The position numbers were made by a program, and so were the translations under genes. Shown here one piece after another: positions 25,651-34,487 of a DNA stretch of 64,000 bases; position 1 is the first letter of the stretch, and each line of letters starts with the position of its first letter. This DNA comes from Streptomyces spinoverrucosus (GTDB lineage Bacteria; Actinomycetota; Actinomycetes; Streptomycetales; Streptomycetaceae): assembly GCF_015712165.1 (NCBI RefSeq), contig NZ_JADPZX010000001.1:7149501-7213500 (forward strand), written 5' to 3'. Below the pieces are notes generated by a model. It worked only from the letters and a program-made list of their open reading frames with translations, had not been told where the DNA came from and did not search any database.

Positions 25651-26748
25651 TTACTTTCGGCCTGACCGGATCCTGCCCATTTGCTTCAGCAGTTTGTCCG
25701 CAGGCTCGAACAGTTCCGGTCGGGACACCACGACATTGCGCAGCGCGCGCACCGGCGCGCGCCGGGCGCGATGCCCGAACGCGACCGGGTGACGGCGAGT
25801 CACCCACCCTTCGGAAACGTGGATCTCACGTGTCTTCAGGGAGTCCTTGTATTCCTTCTGGCCACGCCCGAGATCGAGATACGCGATCCCGTCGGCGGCG
25901 GCCGCCTCGGCCATCCGCAGATGCAGTACCAGCCCCGGGGAGTACTTCGAGTAGGCGGGGTCGTACGCCGGGAACCAGCAGGCCAGCACCCGTTCGGTGC
26001 GCAGCCCGAAGTGCGCGGCGATCGGCCTGCCGCCCGCGTACAGCACCGACAGGATCCCGGCGAACGGCTCGGAGCGGGTGTGGAACAGCTGCTGCACCAG
26101 CCGGGTGATCCAGTCGTGCGCGAAGCGGTCGCTGCGCCCGGTCCTGCGGTACTGCGCGGACTTCCAGTCCATCAGCGTGCGCAGGGCGGCGGGGTCCCGC
26201 TCGTCGTGGACGTACACCACTTCGCCGGCGTCACGGCCGAGTTTGCGGCCCTTGGCGAGGGTGGACTTGGTGAACTTCGGCGCCTGGTCGCGCAAGTGGG
26301 CCAGATACGCGTCGAATCCCCCGTCGACGTCGATGACCGGGGACGGGAAGGTGCCGGAGGCGTGCGCCTCGAACGGCCGCTGGCCTTCCACCAGGTGGTC
26401 GAACTCCCATACGGCGAGCCCGCAGACCCGCAGCAGCTCGCGGGCGTCCCAGGTGAACCCGGGGCGGTGTACCACGCCCTGCGCGTCGGAGACGCCGAGA
26501 CCGACGGCCCGGCCGACGCCGGCGGCCGATCTCTGGAACGGGAGGAACGCGACGGGCTCGCCGTCCTCGCGGACCACCGCGATCCGCACGCCGCGTCTGC
26601 ACCGGCCCACGGCCAGTGCGAACTCCGGGGACAGGAACGGGTTCGCCAGCTCCGGGGAACCGTGCAGATGGGCCTTGGCCTGCATCGCCGTCCAGGCCGC
26701 CCGGTCGGCGGCGGTCAGCTCGCCGGGGCGGTACACACTGATGTCCAC
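25651..26748 (-). CDS. CelD/FemAB-like GNAT acetyltransferase
   Basis: 365 aa of the CelD/BcsL-like superfamily (GNAT fold duplicated, FemAB-like). Features: a central K-F-T-K-S-T-L-A-K-G-R-K block, GILSVLYAGGRPIAAHFGLRTERVLACWFPAYD in the acyl-CoA region, and the closing YLDLGRGQKEYKDSLKTRE. These proteins occur in exopolysaccharide and cellulose loci, where they are thought to acetylate sugars. It is one base after the membrane protein gene and faces the same way as the glycan operon, so it probably belongs to the same pathway. Confidence 0.78.
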   Translation of the reverse strand: MDISVYRPGELTAADRAAWTAMQAKAHLHGSPELANPFLSPEFALAVGRCRRGVRIAVVREDGEPVAFLPFQRSAAGVGRAVGLGVSDAQGVVHRPGFTWDARELLRVCGLAVWEFDHLVEGQRPFEAHASGTFPSPVIDVDGGFDAYLAHLRDQAPKFTKSTLAKGRKLGRDAGEVVYVHDERDPAALRTLMDWKSAQYRRTGRSDRFAHDWITRLVQQLFHTRSEPFAGILSVLYAGGRPIAAHFGLRTERVLACWFPAYDPAYSKYSPGLVLHLRMAEAAAADGIAYLDLGRGQKEYKDSLKTREIHVSEGWVTRRHPVAFGHRARRAPVRALRNVVVSRPELFEPADKLLKQMGRIRSGRK

Positions 26749-26749
26749 G

Positions 26750-27184
26750 TCACAAGCCCTGTCTTCTCGCGGTGCGGCCGCTGGAGCGCCGTACCAGAAC
26801 CAGCAGGAGAGTGAGGGCGCTGAGGACGGTCACGACCGCGATGCCGCCGCGTACCGACCACAGGTGCAGGGCCAGCAGGCCCTGGGCCACCAGCATGTCG
26901 ACCACGATCGCGCCCGCCAGCGCCACGATGGCGCGGCCGAGCGGATCCAGCCCGTCGAGCGCGGCGGCGATGGCCACGGCCGGCGCCGCCAGCAGGAAGA
27001 ACAGCGTGAACGGACCGCGCAGCGGAGAGTCGGACTCGATGAGCGCGAGCAGCGCGCCGATCCCCCCGACGGCGGTCGCGGCGCCCGCGAGCACGAAGCC
27101 CAGGTCCCTCCCCGAACCGGGCCGTGTCCGCTCGGCGCCGTCTGGTGCGTCTGATGCATCTGTCTTGCCACGGATGGTCTGCAT
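26750..27184 (-). CDS. small integral membrane protein
   Basis: 144 aa from 27184 (MQTIRGKTDASDAPDG). A charged N-terminal 30 residues is followed by four predicted TM helices (LGFVLAGAATAVGGIGALLALI; FTLFFLLAAPAVAIAAALDG; AIVALAGAIVVDMLVAQGLL; IAVVTVLSALTLLLVLV) and a basic end. No enzyme motif. It is the first gene of a two-gene unit with the CelD-like acetyltransferase and may help export or anchor the polysaccharide machinery. No family recognised. Confidence 0.7.
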   Translation of the reverse strand: MQTIRGKTDASDAPDGAERTRPGSGRDLGFVLAGAATAVGGIGALLALIESDSPLRGPFTLFFLLAAPAVAIAAALDGLDPLGRAIVALAGAIVVDMLVAQGLLALHLWSVRGGIAVVTVLSALTLLLVLVRRSSGRTARRQGL

Positions 27185-27285
27185 TGGCGACTTTGCCCCC
27201 CGAAGCGCCGGATGCCGGGCTTCAATGTCGCGCAGCCCTCGGGGGCCGTCAAGACGGGGAATGCGCTCTTCGCGGCCCAAACGAG

Positions 27286-27321
27286 CGTTCCCCGGAGGCG
27301 GCGTTCGGCCTCCGGGGAACG
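27286..27321 (-). terminator. strong hairpin after the subtilase gene
   Basis: A perfect 14-bp stem, CGTTCCCCGGAGGC (27286-27299) with its complement at 27308-27321 and an 8-nt loop, lies 26 bp beyond the subtilase stop. Confidence 0.8.
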
Positions 27322-27346
27322 GCCTGTCACATCAGGCTCATGGGTG

Positions 27347-28552
27347 TCACGGGACGAGCTTCAGCAGTCGGTTCGGGGAGCCCGAACCCGGGCTGGTGAC
27401 CGCGCCGCTGGTCGCGCCGCTCGTCAGTGCCGAGGCCACCTGGGCCGGGGTGGCCGAGGTGTGGCCGGCGAGGTAGACCGCGGCCGCGCCCGCCACGTGC
27501 GGGGTCGCCATCGACGTACCGGAGATGGTGTTGGTCGCGGTGTCGCCGGTGTGCCAGCCGGCCGTGATGGAGGAGCCGGGGGCGAAGAGGTCCAGCGCCG
27601 AGCCGTAGTTGGAGTAGCTCGCCCGCGCGTCCGTGCTGGTGGTGGCGCCGACCGTGATGGCCTCGCTGACCCGGGCGGGGGAGGTCGAGGAGGCGGTGGT
27701 GTTGCTGTTGCCCGCCGCGACGGCGTAGGTCACGCCGCTGGCGATGGAGTTGCGTACGGCCGTGTCCAGGGCGGCGGACGCGCCGCCGCCGAGGGACATG
27801 TTGGCGACCGAGGGGCCGGAGTGGTTCTGCGTCACCCAGTCGATGCCCGCGATCACACCCGCCGTGGTGCCCGAGCCGCTGTTGTTCAGCACCCGGACGG
27901 CCACGATCTTCGCCTGCTTGGCGACGCCGTAGGTGGTGCCCGCCACCGTGGTGGCCACGTGGGTGCCGTGGCCGTTGCCGTCGGAGGCGGTGGTGTCGCC
28001 GTCGACCGCGTCGTAGCCGTAGGTGGCACGGCCGCCGAGCTGCGCGTGGGTGATGCGGACGCCGGTGTCGATGACGTAGACGGTCACGCCGGAGCCCGCA
28101 CTGTCCGGGTAGGTGTAGGTGCCGGACAGCGGCAGTGAGGTCTGGTCTATACGGTCCAGGCCCCAGGGGGCGTTGGTCTGGGTGGCGGCGAGCTGGACGC
28201 GCTGGTTCTGCTCGACGGACGCCACGGCGGGGTCGGCGGCCAGTCTCTTCGCCTCGGTCGCGGAGAGGGTGGCGGTGTAGCCGTTCAGCGCCTTGCCGAA
28301 CGTGCGGTTCACCGAGCCGCCGTACTCCTTGACGAGGTTCTTGCCCGCGCTGGACGCGGCCTTGAGGCCGGCGCCTTTCTTCAGCGTGACGATGTAGCTG
28401 TCCTTGACGGCCGTGGGGGAGTCGGCCGCCAGGACCCTGCCCTCGGCCGGGGCGGCCTGGGCGGGCAGTGCGGTGAGCCCGCCCACGAGGGCGGCGGTCG
28501 CAAGGCCCGTCGCCGCGGCGAACCGGACCTTGCTGCTACGCAGTTGTGCCAT
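27347..28552 (-). CDS. secreted subtilisin-like serine protease (S8, proteinase K type)
   Basis: 401-aa pre-pro-protease. The signal peptide ends near LPAQA/AP; an inhibitor I9 pro-domain ([13 protein letters not shown] to [10 protein letters not shown]) follows and is removed near residue 122. Catalytic residues: Asp162 (VIDTGV), His195 (GHGTHVA), Ser347 (GTSMATPH), with oxyanion Asn282 (AAGNSN). The catalytic domain is about 275 aa, the usual proteinase K size, with no C-terminal extra domain. It has its own promoter and terminator. Confidence 0.93.
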   Translation of the reverse strand: MAQLRSSKVRFAAATGLATAALVGGLTALPAQAAPAEGRVLAADSPTAVKDSYIVTLKKGAGLKAASSAGKNLVKEYGGSVNRTFGKALNGYTATLSATEAKRLAADPAVASVEQNQRVQLAATQTNAPWGLDRIDQTSLPLSGTYTYPDSAGSGVTVYVIDTGVRITHAQLGGRATYGYDAVDGDTTASDGNGHGTHVATTVAGTTYGVAKQAKIVAVRVLNNSGSGTTAGVIAGIDWVTQNHSGPSVANMSLGGGASAALDTAVRNSIASGVTYAVAAGNSNTTASSTSPARVSEAITVGATTSTDARASYSNYGSALDLFAPGSSITAGWHTGDTATNTISGTSMATPHVAGAAAVYLAGHTSATPAQVASALTSGATSGAVTSPGSGSPNRLLKLVP

Positions 28553-28870
28553 TGCGAGGGAGTCCTCTCCAGGCGGCGCACGCCCCTGGTCGGGGGCGCG
28601 CGCGTGTGGGGGGTGCGCGCGTCTTCGCGCACACGGCCGGCGGGCGTCGCGTACCGCCCGAGGCTGCGGTAAAGCCTGGGTTCTCTACGGGGGTAGAACA
28701 AGGGAGTTGAACAGCTGTCAACAAATCTGTCATGAGCACGTAATCGAACGCATGGCGAACTCACAGGATCCATCCGGTTGACGGATGAAAAGTCTTGGCA
28801 TGGACACTTCCATTCAACACGCGTAGTTGGTACGACGGTTGAGGCAGAGATCCTGCTAAAGGGAGGTTCC
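28553..28870. other. divergent promoter region between subtilase and GDSL lipase
   Basis: 318 bp with no gene. It holds a plausible minus-strand promoter (28693-28721) and the GGGAGG ribosome site (28861-28866) of the lipase. The + strand promoter for the lipase is not clear to me. Confidence 0.4.
28693..28721 (-). promoter_or_regulatory. putative housekeeping promoter of the subtilase gene
   Basis: On the minus strand TTGACA (28721-28716), a 17-bp spacer and TTCTAC (28698-28693). The -35 is perfect, the -10 moderate. The leader would be about 130 nt. Confidence 0.4.
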
Positions 28871-29674
28871 ATGAGACGTTCCCGAATTGTCGTATTCCTC
28901 GGCTCACTCCTCCTGGCCGCCTCAACCGCCTTGACCGGCGCCGCTTCGGCGCAGGCCTCGGAAGCCGCCGCCACCGGCTATGTGGCGCTGGGCGACTCCT
29001 ACTCCTCCGGTGTCGGCGCGGGCAGCTACATCAGCTCCAGCGGCGACTGCAAGCGCAGCACGCGCGCGTACCCGTACCTCTGGGCCGCCGCCAACTCACC
29101 CTCGTCCTTCAACTTCACGGCCTGCTCGGGCGCCCGAACGGATGAAGTTCTCGCCAGTCAGCTGGCGCCTCTCAACACGAGCACCGGCCTGGTCTCGATC
29201 AGCGTCGGCGGCAACGACGCCGGCTTCGCGGACGTCATGACGACGTGCGTCCTCCAGTCGGACAGCGCCTGCGTGTCCCGCATCAACACCGCGCGGGCGT
29301 ACGTCGACACCACGCTCCCCGGCAAGCTCGACAACGTGTACTCGGCGATCCGCAGCAAGGCCCCCTCGGCTCACGTCGTCGTCCTCGGTTACCCCCGCTT
29401 CTACAAGCTCGGCCAGTCCTGTCTGGGCCTGTCCGAGACGAAGCGCAAGGCCATCAACGACGCCTCCGACCACCTCAACACCGCCATCGAGAAGCGCGCC
29501 CTGAACCACGGCTTCACCTTCGGTGACGTCCGCTCCACCTTCACCGGCCATGAGATCTGCTCCGGCGCCTCCTGGCTGCACAGCGTCAACTGGCTCAACA
29601 TCGGCGAGTCGTACCACCCGACCGCCAACGGACAGTCCGGCGGCTATCTGCCGGTGCTCAGCAACGTCGCCTGA
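28871..29674 (+). CDS. secreted GDSL/SGNH lipase
   Basis: 267-aa extracellular lipase from ATG 28871 behind GGGAGG. The signal peptide ends near ASAQAS. SGNH blocks: Ser43 in ALGDSYSSG (I), Gly in ACSGART region (II), Asn115 in SVGGNDAGF (III) and His249 in GESYHPTANGQ (V). Six Cys (60, 85, 126, 134, 184, 230) fit the three disulfides of the S. rimosus enzyme family, whose length it shares. In this group the acid partner is a backbone carbonyl, so the absence of the usual Asp before His is expected. It converges on the kinase gene, two bases between stops. Confidence 0.93.
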   Translation: MRRSRIVVFLGSLLLAASTALTGAASAQASEAAATGYVALGDSYSSGVGAGSYISSSGDCKRSTRAYPYLWAAANSPSSFNFTACSGARTDEVLASQLAPLNTSTGLVSISVGGNDAGFADVMTTCVLQSDSACVSRINTARAYVDTTLPGKLDNVYSAIRSKAPSAHVVVLGYPRFYKLGQSCLGLSETKRKAINDASDHLNTAIEKRALNHGFTFGDVRSTFTGHEICSGASWLHSVNWLNIGESYHPTANGQSGGYLPVLSNVA

Positions 29675-29676
29675 CC

Positions 29677-31275
29677 TCAGGGAGTAGGCGAAGGTGAAGC
29701 GGAGGCCCCGCCCGTCGGGGTCTCCGTCACACAGGTCACCGAGAACGGCACCGCGTTGGACGTGGTGCGCACCGGGTCGCGGACCTCGACGCTGAGCTCG
29801 TTCTCCAGCGTCCCGCTCTCCTCGTACGTCGTCAGGATCACCCGGTCCTGTCTGGTCCGCTCCCCACCCTCGGGGAACGACAGCGTCTTCCAGCTCTCGA
29901 CCTCGCCGTCCCTGGTCACCCACCGGTAGTCGACCTGCGCCGGCAGTCGGCCCACCGTGAACGTCGCCGTGAACGTGGGAGCCTGGCCGCTCTGCGGCGG
30001 GCACGGCCCGGAGTAGTCGGTGCGCTCACCGGAGAGGCTGACCGTCACCGTCTGGGGCGGGGGAGTGGACGTGGGGGTCTCGCTCGGGGTCGGGGTGGTG
30101 GGTCCTTCCCCGCCGGGTGCCGTGGTCTCCTCCTGCGGAGTCGTCTCCGTCGTCTGTGCCGTCTCCGTGGCGGGCGTCTCGGTGCTGCGCGCCGTGCCGC
30201 CGCCGTCGCGGTTGTTCAGGAGCGCGTACGTCAGCCCGCCGACGGCCAGCGCCAGCGCCGCGACGCCCGCGATCAGGACGGTGAGGGTGCGCCGGTCCCG
30301 GTGGGGCTCGGTGGTCGTCGTGGTCGCGGCCGGGACAGGGTGCGGTGGGGTGGGGGACCGCGGCTGCTCGTGGTCGGCGATCGTCGGCGGGTACGGGGCG
30401 TAGGGCGTCGTCGGCGCGGTGTCCGCACGGGGTGTGCCTCCCGCGCCGATCAACCGCAGGTCCTGCTCGGCCCGTTGGGGTGACAGCCGCTCGACCGGGT
30501 CCTTGCGCAGCAGCCCCTCGATGACGGGGGTGAGCGGGCCGGCCCGGTGCGGCTGCGGCAACTCGTCGTCGACGATCGCGCGCAGGGTGCTGATCGGGGT
30601 GTCGTGCCGGAAGGGGGAGTGGCCCTCGACCGCCGCGTACAACAGCACGCCCAGCGACCACAGGTCGGACTCCGGACCCGGCGTCCGGCCCAGCGCCCGC
30701 TCCGGCGCGAGGAACTCGGGCGAGCCTACGACCTCGCCGGTCATCGTCAGCGCGGAACTGCCCTCGACCGTCGCGATGCCGAAGTCGGTGAGGACGACCC
30801 GGCCGTCGTTCGACAGCAGCACGTTGGCCGGTTTGACGTCCCGGTGCAGCACCCCGGCCTCGTGCGCGGCGCGCAGCGCGGACAGCACCTCGGCGCCGAT
30901 GTGCGCCGCGCGCTGCGGCGGCAGCGGCCCCTCGGCGTCCAGCGAGTCCGCGAGGGATACACCGCGGACCAGTTCCATCACGATCCAGGGCCGGCCCTCG
31001 TCCGTGGCCACGTCGTACACGGTGACGACGTTGCGGTTCGCGACCCGGGCCGCCGCCCAGGCCTCGCGCTCCAGGCGGGCGTACATCCGCTCCACGTCGG
31101 CGGCGGGCAGCCCGGCCAGGGCGCGCACCTCCTTGACGGCGACCTCGCGGTGCAGCACCTCGTCGCGGGCGCGCCACACCGTCCCCATCCCGCCCTCGCC
31201 GAGCGGGGACAGCAGGCGGTAGCGGCCGGCGATCACGCGTTCACTGCCCGGATGCACGGACACGGGCGCCCCCAT
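29677..31275 (-). CDS. Ser/Thr protein kinase, PknB-like with one TM and an extracellular domain
   Basis: 532 aa from 31275. Kinase domain 17-270: GEGGMGTVW loop, Lys48 (VAVKEV), HRDVKPANVLL (Asp146), DFG (Asp164) and GSPEFLAPE. A Pro/Thr-rich juxtamembrane segment leads to a TM helix (LTVLIAGVAALALAVGGLTYALL, about 335-357), a Thr/Glu/Pro linker and an extracellular beta domain of about 110 residues (TVSLSGERTDYSGPCPPQSGQ... FSVTCVTE) with one Cys pair. No PASTA repeats, so it does not sense peptidoglycan by that route. Its target is unknown. Confidence 0.9.
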   Translation of the reverse strand: MGAPVSVHPGSERVIAGRYRLLSPLGEGGMGTVWRARDEVLHREVAVKEVRALAGLPAADVERMYARLEREAWAAARVANRNVVTVYDVATDEGRPWIVMELVRGVSLADSLDAEGPLPPQRAAHIGAEVLSALRAAHEAGVLHRDVKPANVLLSNDGRVVLTDFGIATVEGSSALTMTGEVVGSPEFLAPERALGRTPGPESDLWSLGVLLYAAVEGHSPFRHDTPISTLRAIVDDELPQPHRAGPLTPVIEGLLRKDPVERLSPQRAEQDLRLIGAGGTPRADTAPTTPYAPYPPTIADHEQPRSPTPPHPVPAATTTTTEPHRDRRTLTVLIAGVAALALAVGGLTYALLNNRDGGGTARSTETPATETAQTTETTPQEETTAPGGEGPTTPTPSETPTSTPPPQTVTVSLSGERTDYSGPCPPQSGQAPTFTATFTVGRLPAQVDYRWVTRDGEVESWKTLSFPEGGERTRQDRVILTTYEESGTLENELSVEVRDPVRTTSNAVPFSVTCVTETPTGGASASPSPTP

Positions 31276-31321
31276 TCGCAGCCGCGAGTGATGTGTCGTC
31301 TGATTTCTCCCCAAAAGTAGC

Positions 31322-32911
31322 TCACCCGAATGCCGATGCCGCCCCCCTGAGCACCAATCCGGCACCCAGGGCCACGACGACGAACGCGGAACCCACCGGC
31401 GCGGTGCGGCGGACCAGCCCGGCCAGTGGATTGGCGGTCCAGCGCGGCCGCCGCACCAGGGCGCGGCTGACCCCGGCGCCGAACCTCACGACGGCGAAAC
31501 CGGCCGCGGTGAGGGTGAGCGCCAGACCGACGCCGTACGCGACGACGAGCAGCAGCCCGAACCACGCGTGCCCGAGGGCGGCGGCGCCGACCAGAACGAC
31601 GACCGCGGAGGGACTGGGGACCATGCCACCGGCGAAGCCCATGAGGATCGTGTCGCGGAAGGTGGGGGCGATGGGGTGGGTGTGGGTGTGGCCGCCGTGG
31701 GTGTGCGTGTGTCCGTGGCCGTGTCCCCTGTGGTCGTGCGGGTGCGGATGATCGTGCCCCCCGTGGTCGTGGTCGTGTTCGTGTTGGTGGTCGCGGTGGT
31801 CGCGGTGGTCGCGGTGGTCGTGCGCATGCGCGTGCTCGTGGCTGTGCCCATGGTCGTGGCCGTGCGTGTGTACGTGCGCCTGGACGCGTCCCCGACCGCG
31901 CACCGCCCGCCGGACCAGTCCCGCCCCCGCCAGCGTCACCAGCACGCCGCTCGCGATGCCGAGCCAGGCGACCACCGAGGGGGCCGCCGCCGAGCCGGCC
32001 GTGACCAGGAGGCCGAGGGCGACCACGCCGAGGGTGTGGGTGACCGTGACGGAGGCGGCCAGGGGCAGGACGTCCTTCATGCGGGCCCGGCCGCCGTGGG
32101 CCGCCGCGGTGGCCGCCATCAGGGTCTTGCCATGGCCCGGTGCGAGGGCGTGCATCGCGCCCAGGCCGATCGCGATGAGCAGGGCGAGGGCGGCGAAACC
32201 GACGGTGAGGTCGTGCCGGGCGACCAGGGAGTCCAGGGCGCGCGTCCAGCGGTCGGCGCCGCGCGGCAGCACGGACGCGGCGGGCGCGTCGCCCCGCTCC
32301 TCGGCCAGGACGGGACCGCCGGGCCGCACACGCAGGGTCGCGGAGGTGGTGTCGGCCGGGGACGACAGCAACTCCTCCGGATAGGCGGTCAGTTCCCGCG
32401 ACGCCGACTCCTTGGGCACGTCCGACGCGGTGAGCGTCGTACGGTCCCCGCGCGCGGTGACCTCCCGCCAGCCGGGGCCGGAGTCGGCGCCCGCGCTCCG
32501 GAATCCGACGGTCGCCGAGTCGCCCTCGGGGAGGGGAGCGGTCAGTCGGCACTCCACCCGCAGGGTGTCGAGTCCCGCCTGACCGGGCCGCACGCGCGCG
32601 TGGCTGTCGGCGAGACGGAGCGGGACCGGGCGTCCGTCGACGGTGACCTCGCTGTCCCGGGCGGCGGTCGCACACCGCTCCTCGGCCCACGCGCGCAGAC
32701 CGAGCCGTTCGACGTCCGGTCCGGCCTGGGTCGCCGGGATCTCGGCGAGGTCCTCGACGTGGTCGACGCGGAGTTCGCCGGGGGCGGCGACCAGGCCGTC
32801 GTAGTGGTTGACGGTGAAGTTGCCGAGCGGGTGCGCGGACGCGGTGCCCACGGGGACGAGCAGCAGGGCGCCGGTGGCGGCCAGGACGGCGAGGAGACGG
32901 GGGAGCTTCAC
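31322..32911 (-). CDS. NicO-type metal transporter with periplasmic domain and His-rich loop
   Basis: 529 aa. A signal peptide and an extracellular domain of about 210 residues (HPLGNFTVNHYDGL start) precede the NicO/RcnA-like membrane part: HALAPGHGKTLM is the conserved first-helix motif with HxxxxxH, then VTVTHTLGV, and GGMVPSPSAVVVL in the second half. Between them a cytosolic loop has 31 His within 67 residues, mostly H-x alternation with Asp. The family moves Ni or Co, and RcnA-type members export. It overlaps the TPR gene by four bases. Confidence 0.85.
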   Translation of the reverse strand: MKLPRLLAVLAATGALLLVPVGTASAHPLGNFTVNHYDGLVAAPGELRVDHVEDLAEIPATQAGPDVERLGLRAWAEERCATAARDSEVTVDGRPVPLRLADSHARVRPGQAGLDTLRVECRLTAPLPEGDSATVGFRSAGADSGPGWREVTARGDRTTLTASDVPKESASRELTAYPEELLSSPADTTSATLRVRPGGPVLAEERGDAPAASVLPRGADRWTRALDSLVARHDLTVGFAALALLIAIGLGAMHALAPGHGKTLMAATAAAHGGRARMKDVLPLAASVTVTHTLGVVALGLLVTAGSAAAPSVVAWLGIASGVLVTLAGAGLVRRAVRGRGRVQAHVHTHGHDHGHSHEHAHAHDHRDHRDHRDHQHEHDHDHGGHDHPHPHDHRGHGHGHTHTHGGHTHTHPIAPTFRDTILMGFAGGMVPSPSAVVVLVGAAALGHAWFGLLLVVAYGVGLALTLTAAGFAVVRFGAGVSRALVRRPRWTANPLAGLVRRTAPVGSAFVVVALGAGLVLRGAASAFG

Positions 32912-34395
32912 TCGGCCGCCTCCAGGGTCTTCAGCGCGGCACGTGCCTCACGGGCGCCCACGGGGGAGAAGCCCGGGTTCAGCTGCAGGGCCGCCGTCAG
33001 CGAGGCGCGGGCCTCCTTCGTGCGGCCCGTGGCGAGCTCGATCATGCCGCGGTGGTACAGGAAGGTGGCGTTGCGGTACCCGGTGGCGGTGGCCCGGCGG
33101 GCGTACGGCAGGGCCTCCTTGTCGCGGCCGTTGACGTGCAGCGCCCAGGCCAGGGCGTCCGCGGTGTGCACGGTACGGCGGCGGTCCCACTCGGCGCGGG
33201 CGGCGCGCAGGGCGAGCCGCGCGTCGCCGTGGTCGGCGGCGGCGAGGGCGGTGTCGAGGTCGACGTTGACGCCGCCCGTGCGCGCGAGGGCGGTCCAGGC
33301 GTGGACGAGGGCGTACTGATCACGGGCCTTGGCCTTGTCGCCGCCCTCCTCGTACAGCTCCCCGAGAGCCACGAGCGTGCCCGGCAGCGGGGCGCGGGCG
33401 ACGACCGCCTCCATGCCGCGCACCGCCTCGGCACGATCACCGCTCGCGGCCTGTGCCCGGGCGCGTCCCTCCAGCGCGGGGAGGTAGCCGTCGTCGGCGG
33501 CGAGGGCGCGGGCGTAGTGCCGCAGGGCGGTGTCGTGGTCGCCCTGGTTCCAGGCGAGTTGGCCGAGCGCGGTGGCGACGTACGCGGTGTCGGCGGGCGT
33601 GGCGGCCGCGCCCAGGGCCTGCTCCAGGACCCGGCGGGCGGTGCCGACGTCGCCGCGCAGCTCGCGCACGTACGCGTACCGCGTGAAGACGGGGATGCCC
33701 GGCCGCCGGGAGTCGGCGGTGTCGGCGGCCCGCGCCGCCTCCTCGTACCGGCCGAGTTCGAGCAGGGCGTCGATACGGCTGCACAGGGCGCGTTCGTTGT
33801 AGGGGTTCTGCTTCAGGGCTCGGTCGGCGAAGTCCAGGGCGCCGGGGAAGTCGTGGCGGGCGGCGGCGAGGGCGGCCCGGCCGGCCAGGGCCTGGTCGCC
33901 TCGGGGCCTGAGGTCGAGGGAGCGGTCCAGCGCCTTGTCGGCCTGCGGGTAGCGCGAGGGGTCGCCGTCGACCCTGGCCTGTTCGACGTAGGCGAGCCCG
34001 AGGGTGGCCCAGGCGCCGAAGTCCCTCGGCTGGGCGCGGAGATGGGCCTGGAGCGCGGAGACGCTCGCGTCGAGGTCGCCGCTGCCGAGCAGGGCGGCGG
34101 GGGATGTGCCGCCGCCCGTCGTGACCAGGGCGGGCCCGCCGTCGTCCCGCGTGTTGCCGAGGGCGATCGAACCTCCGGTGAGCGCCACGGCCAACAGCAC
34201 GACACACGCGGCGAGTTGCGAACGGCGCCAGCGGCGGCCGGCCGCCGAGACCCGCCGCAGGGCGGCGACCCGCTCGTCGGCGTCCGCCTCGGTCGTGTCC
34301 GGGCTGTTGGCAGCCTCCCTCACCCCGCACTCCCCGGCGTCCGGCCTCCGGCCGTTCTCGCGTTCCGGGTCGTCGTCGTTCGTACGCGGGACCAT
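32908..34395 (-). CDS. TPR-repeat membrane protein
   Basis: 495 aa from 34395 (MVPRTNDDDPEREN). A charged 60-residue cytosolic part and one TM helix (LAACVVLLAVALTGGSIAL) are followed by about ten tetratricopeptide repeats (for example FGAWATLGLAYVEQARVDGD, LPALEGRARAQAASGDRAEAV, NATFLYHRGMIELATGRTKEA). The topology puts the TPR solenoid outside the membrane. It is translationally coupled to the NicO transporter and follows the DUF4331 gene, so it is likely a scaffold linking the two on the cell surface. Confidence 0.85.
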   Translation of the reverse strand: MVPRTNDDDPERENGRRPDAGECGVREAANSPDTTEADADERVAALRRVSAAGRRWRRSQLAACVVLLAVALTGGSIALGNTRDDGGPALVTTGGGTSPAALLGSGDLDASVSALQAHLRAQPRDFGAWATLGLAYVEQARVDGDPSRYPQADKALDRSLDLRPRGDQALAGRAALAAARHDFPGALDFADRALKQNPYNERALCSRIDALLELGRYEEAARAADTADSRRPGIPVFTRYAYVRELRGDVGTARRVLEQALGAAATPADTAYVATALGQLAWNQGDHDTALRHYARALAADDGYLPALEGRARAQAASGDRAEAVRGMEAVVARAPLPGTLVALGELYEEGGDKAKARDQYALVHAWTALARTGGVNVDLDTALAAADHGDARLALRAARAEWDRRRTVHTADALAWALHVNGRDKEALPYARRATATGYRNATFLYHRGMIELATGRTKEARASLTAALQLNPGFSPVGAREARAALKTLEAAE

Positions 34396-34487
34396 GCCTC
34401 TCCTCGGTGTGCCTGGATGTCGGTAGGGGGGCGCGGCCCGCGCCGTGGGGGATGGGGAGGTGCGGGCCGCGCCGGTCGGTGGGGGCG

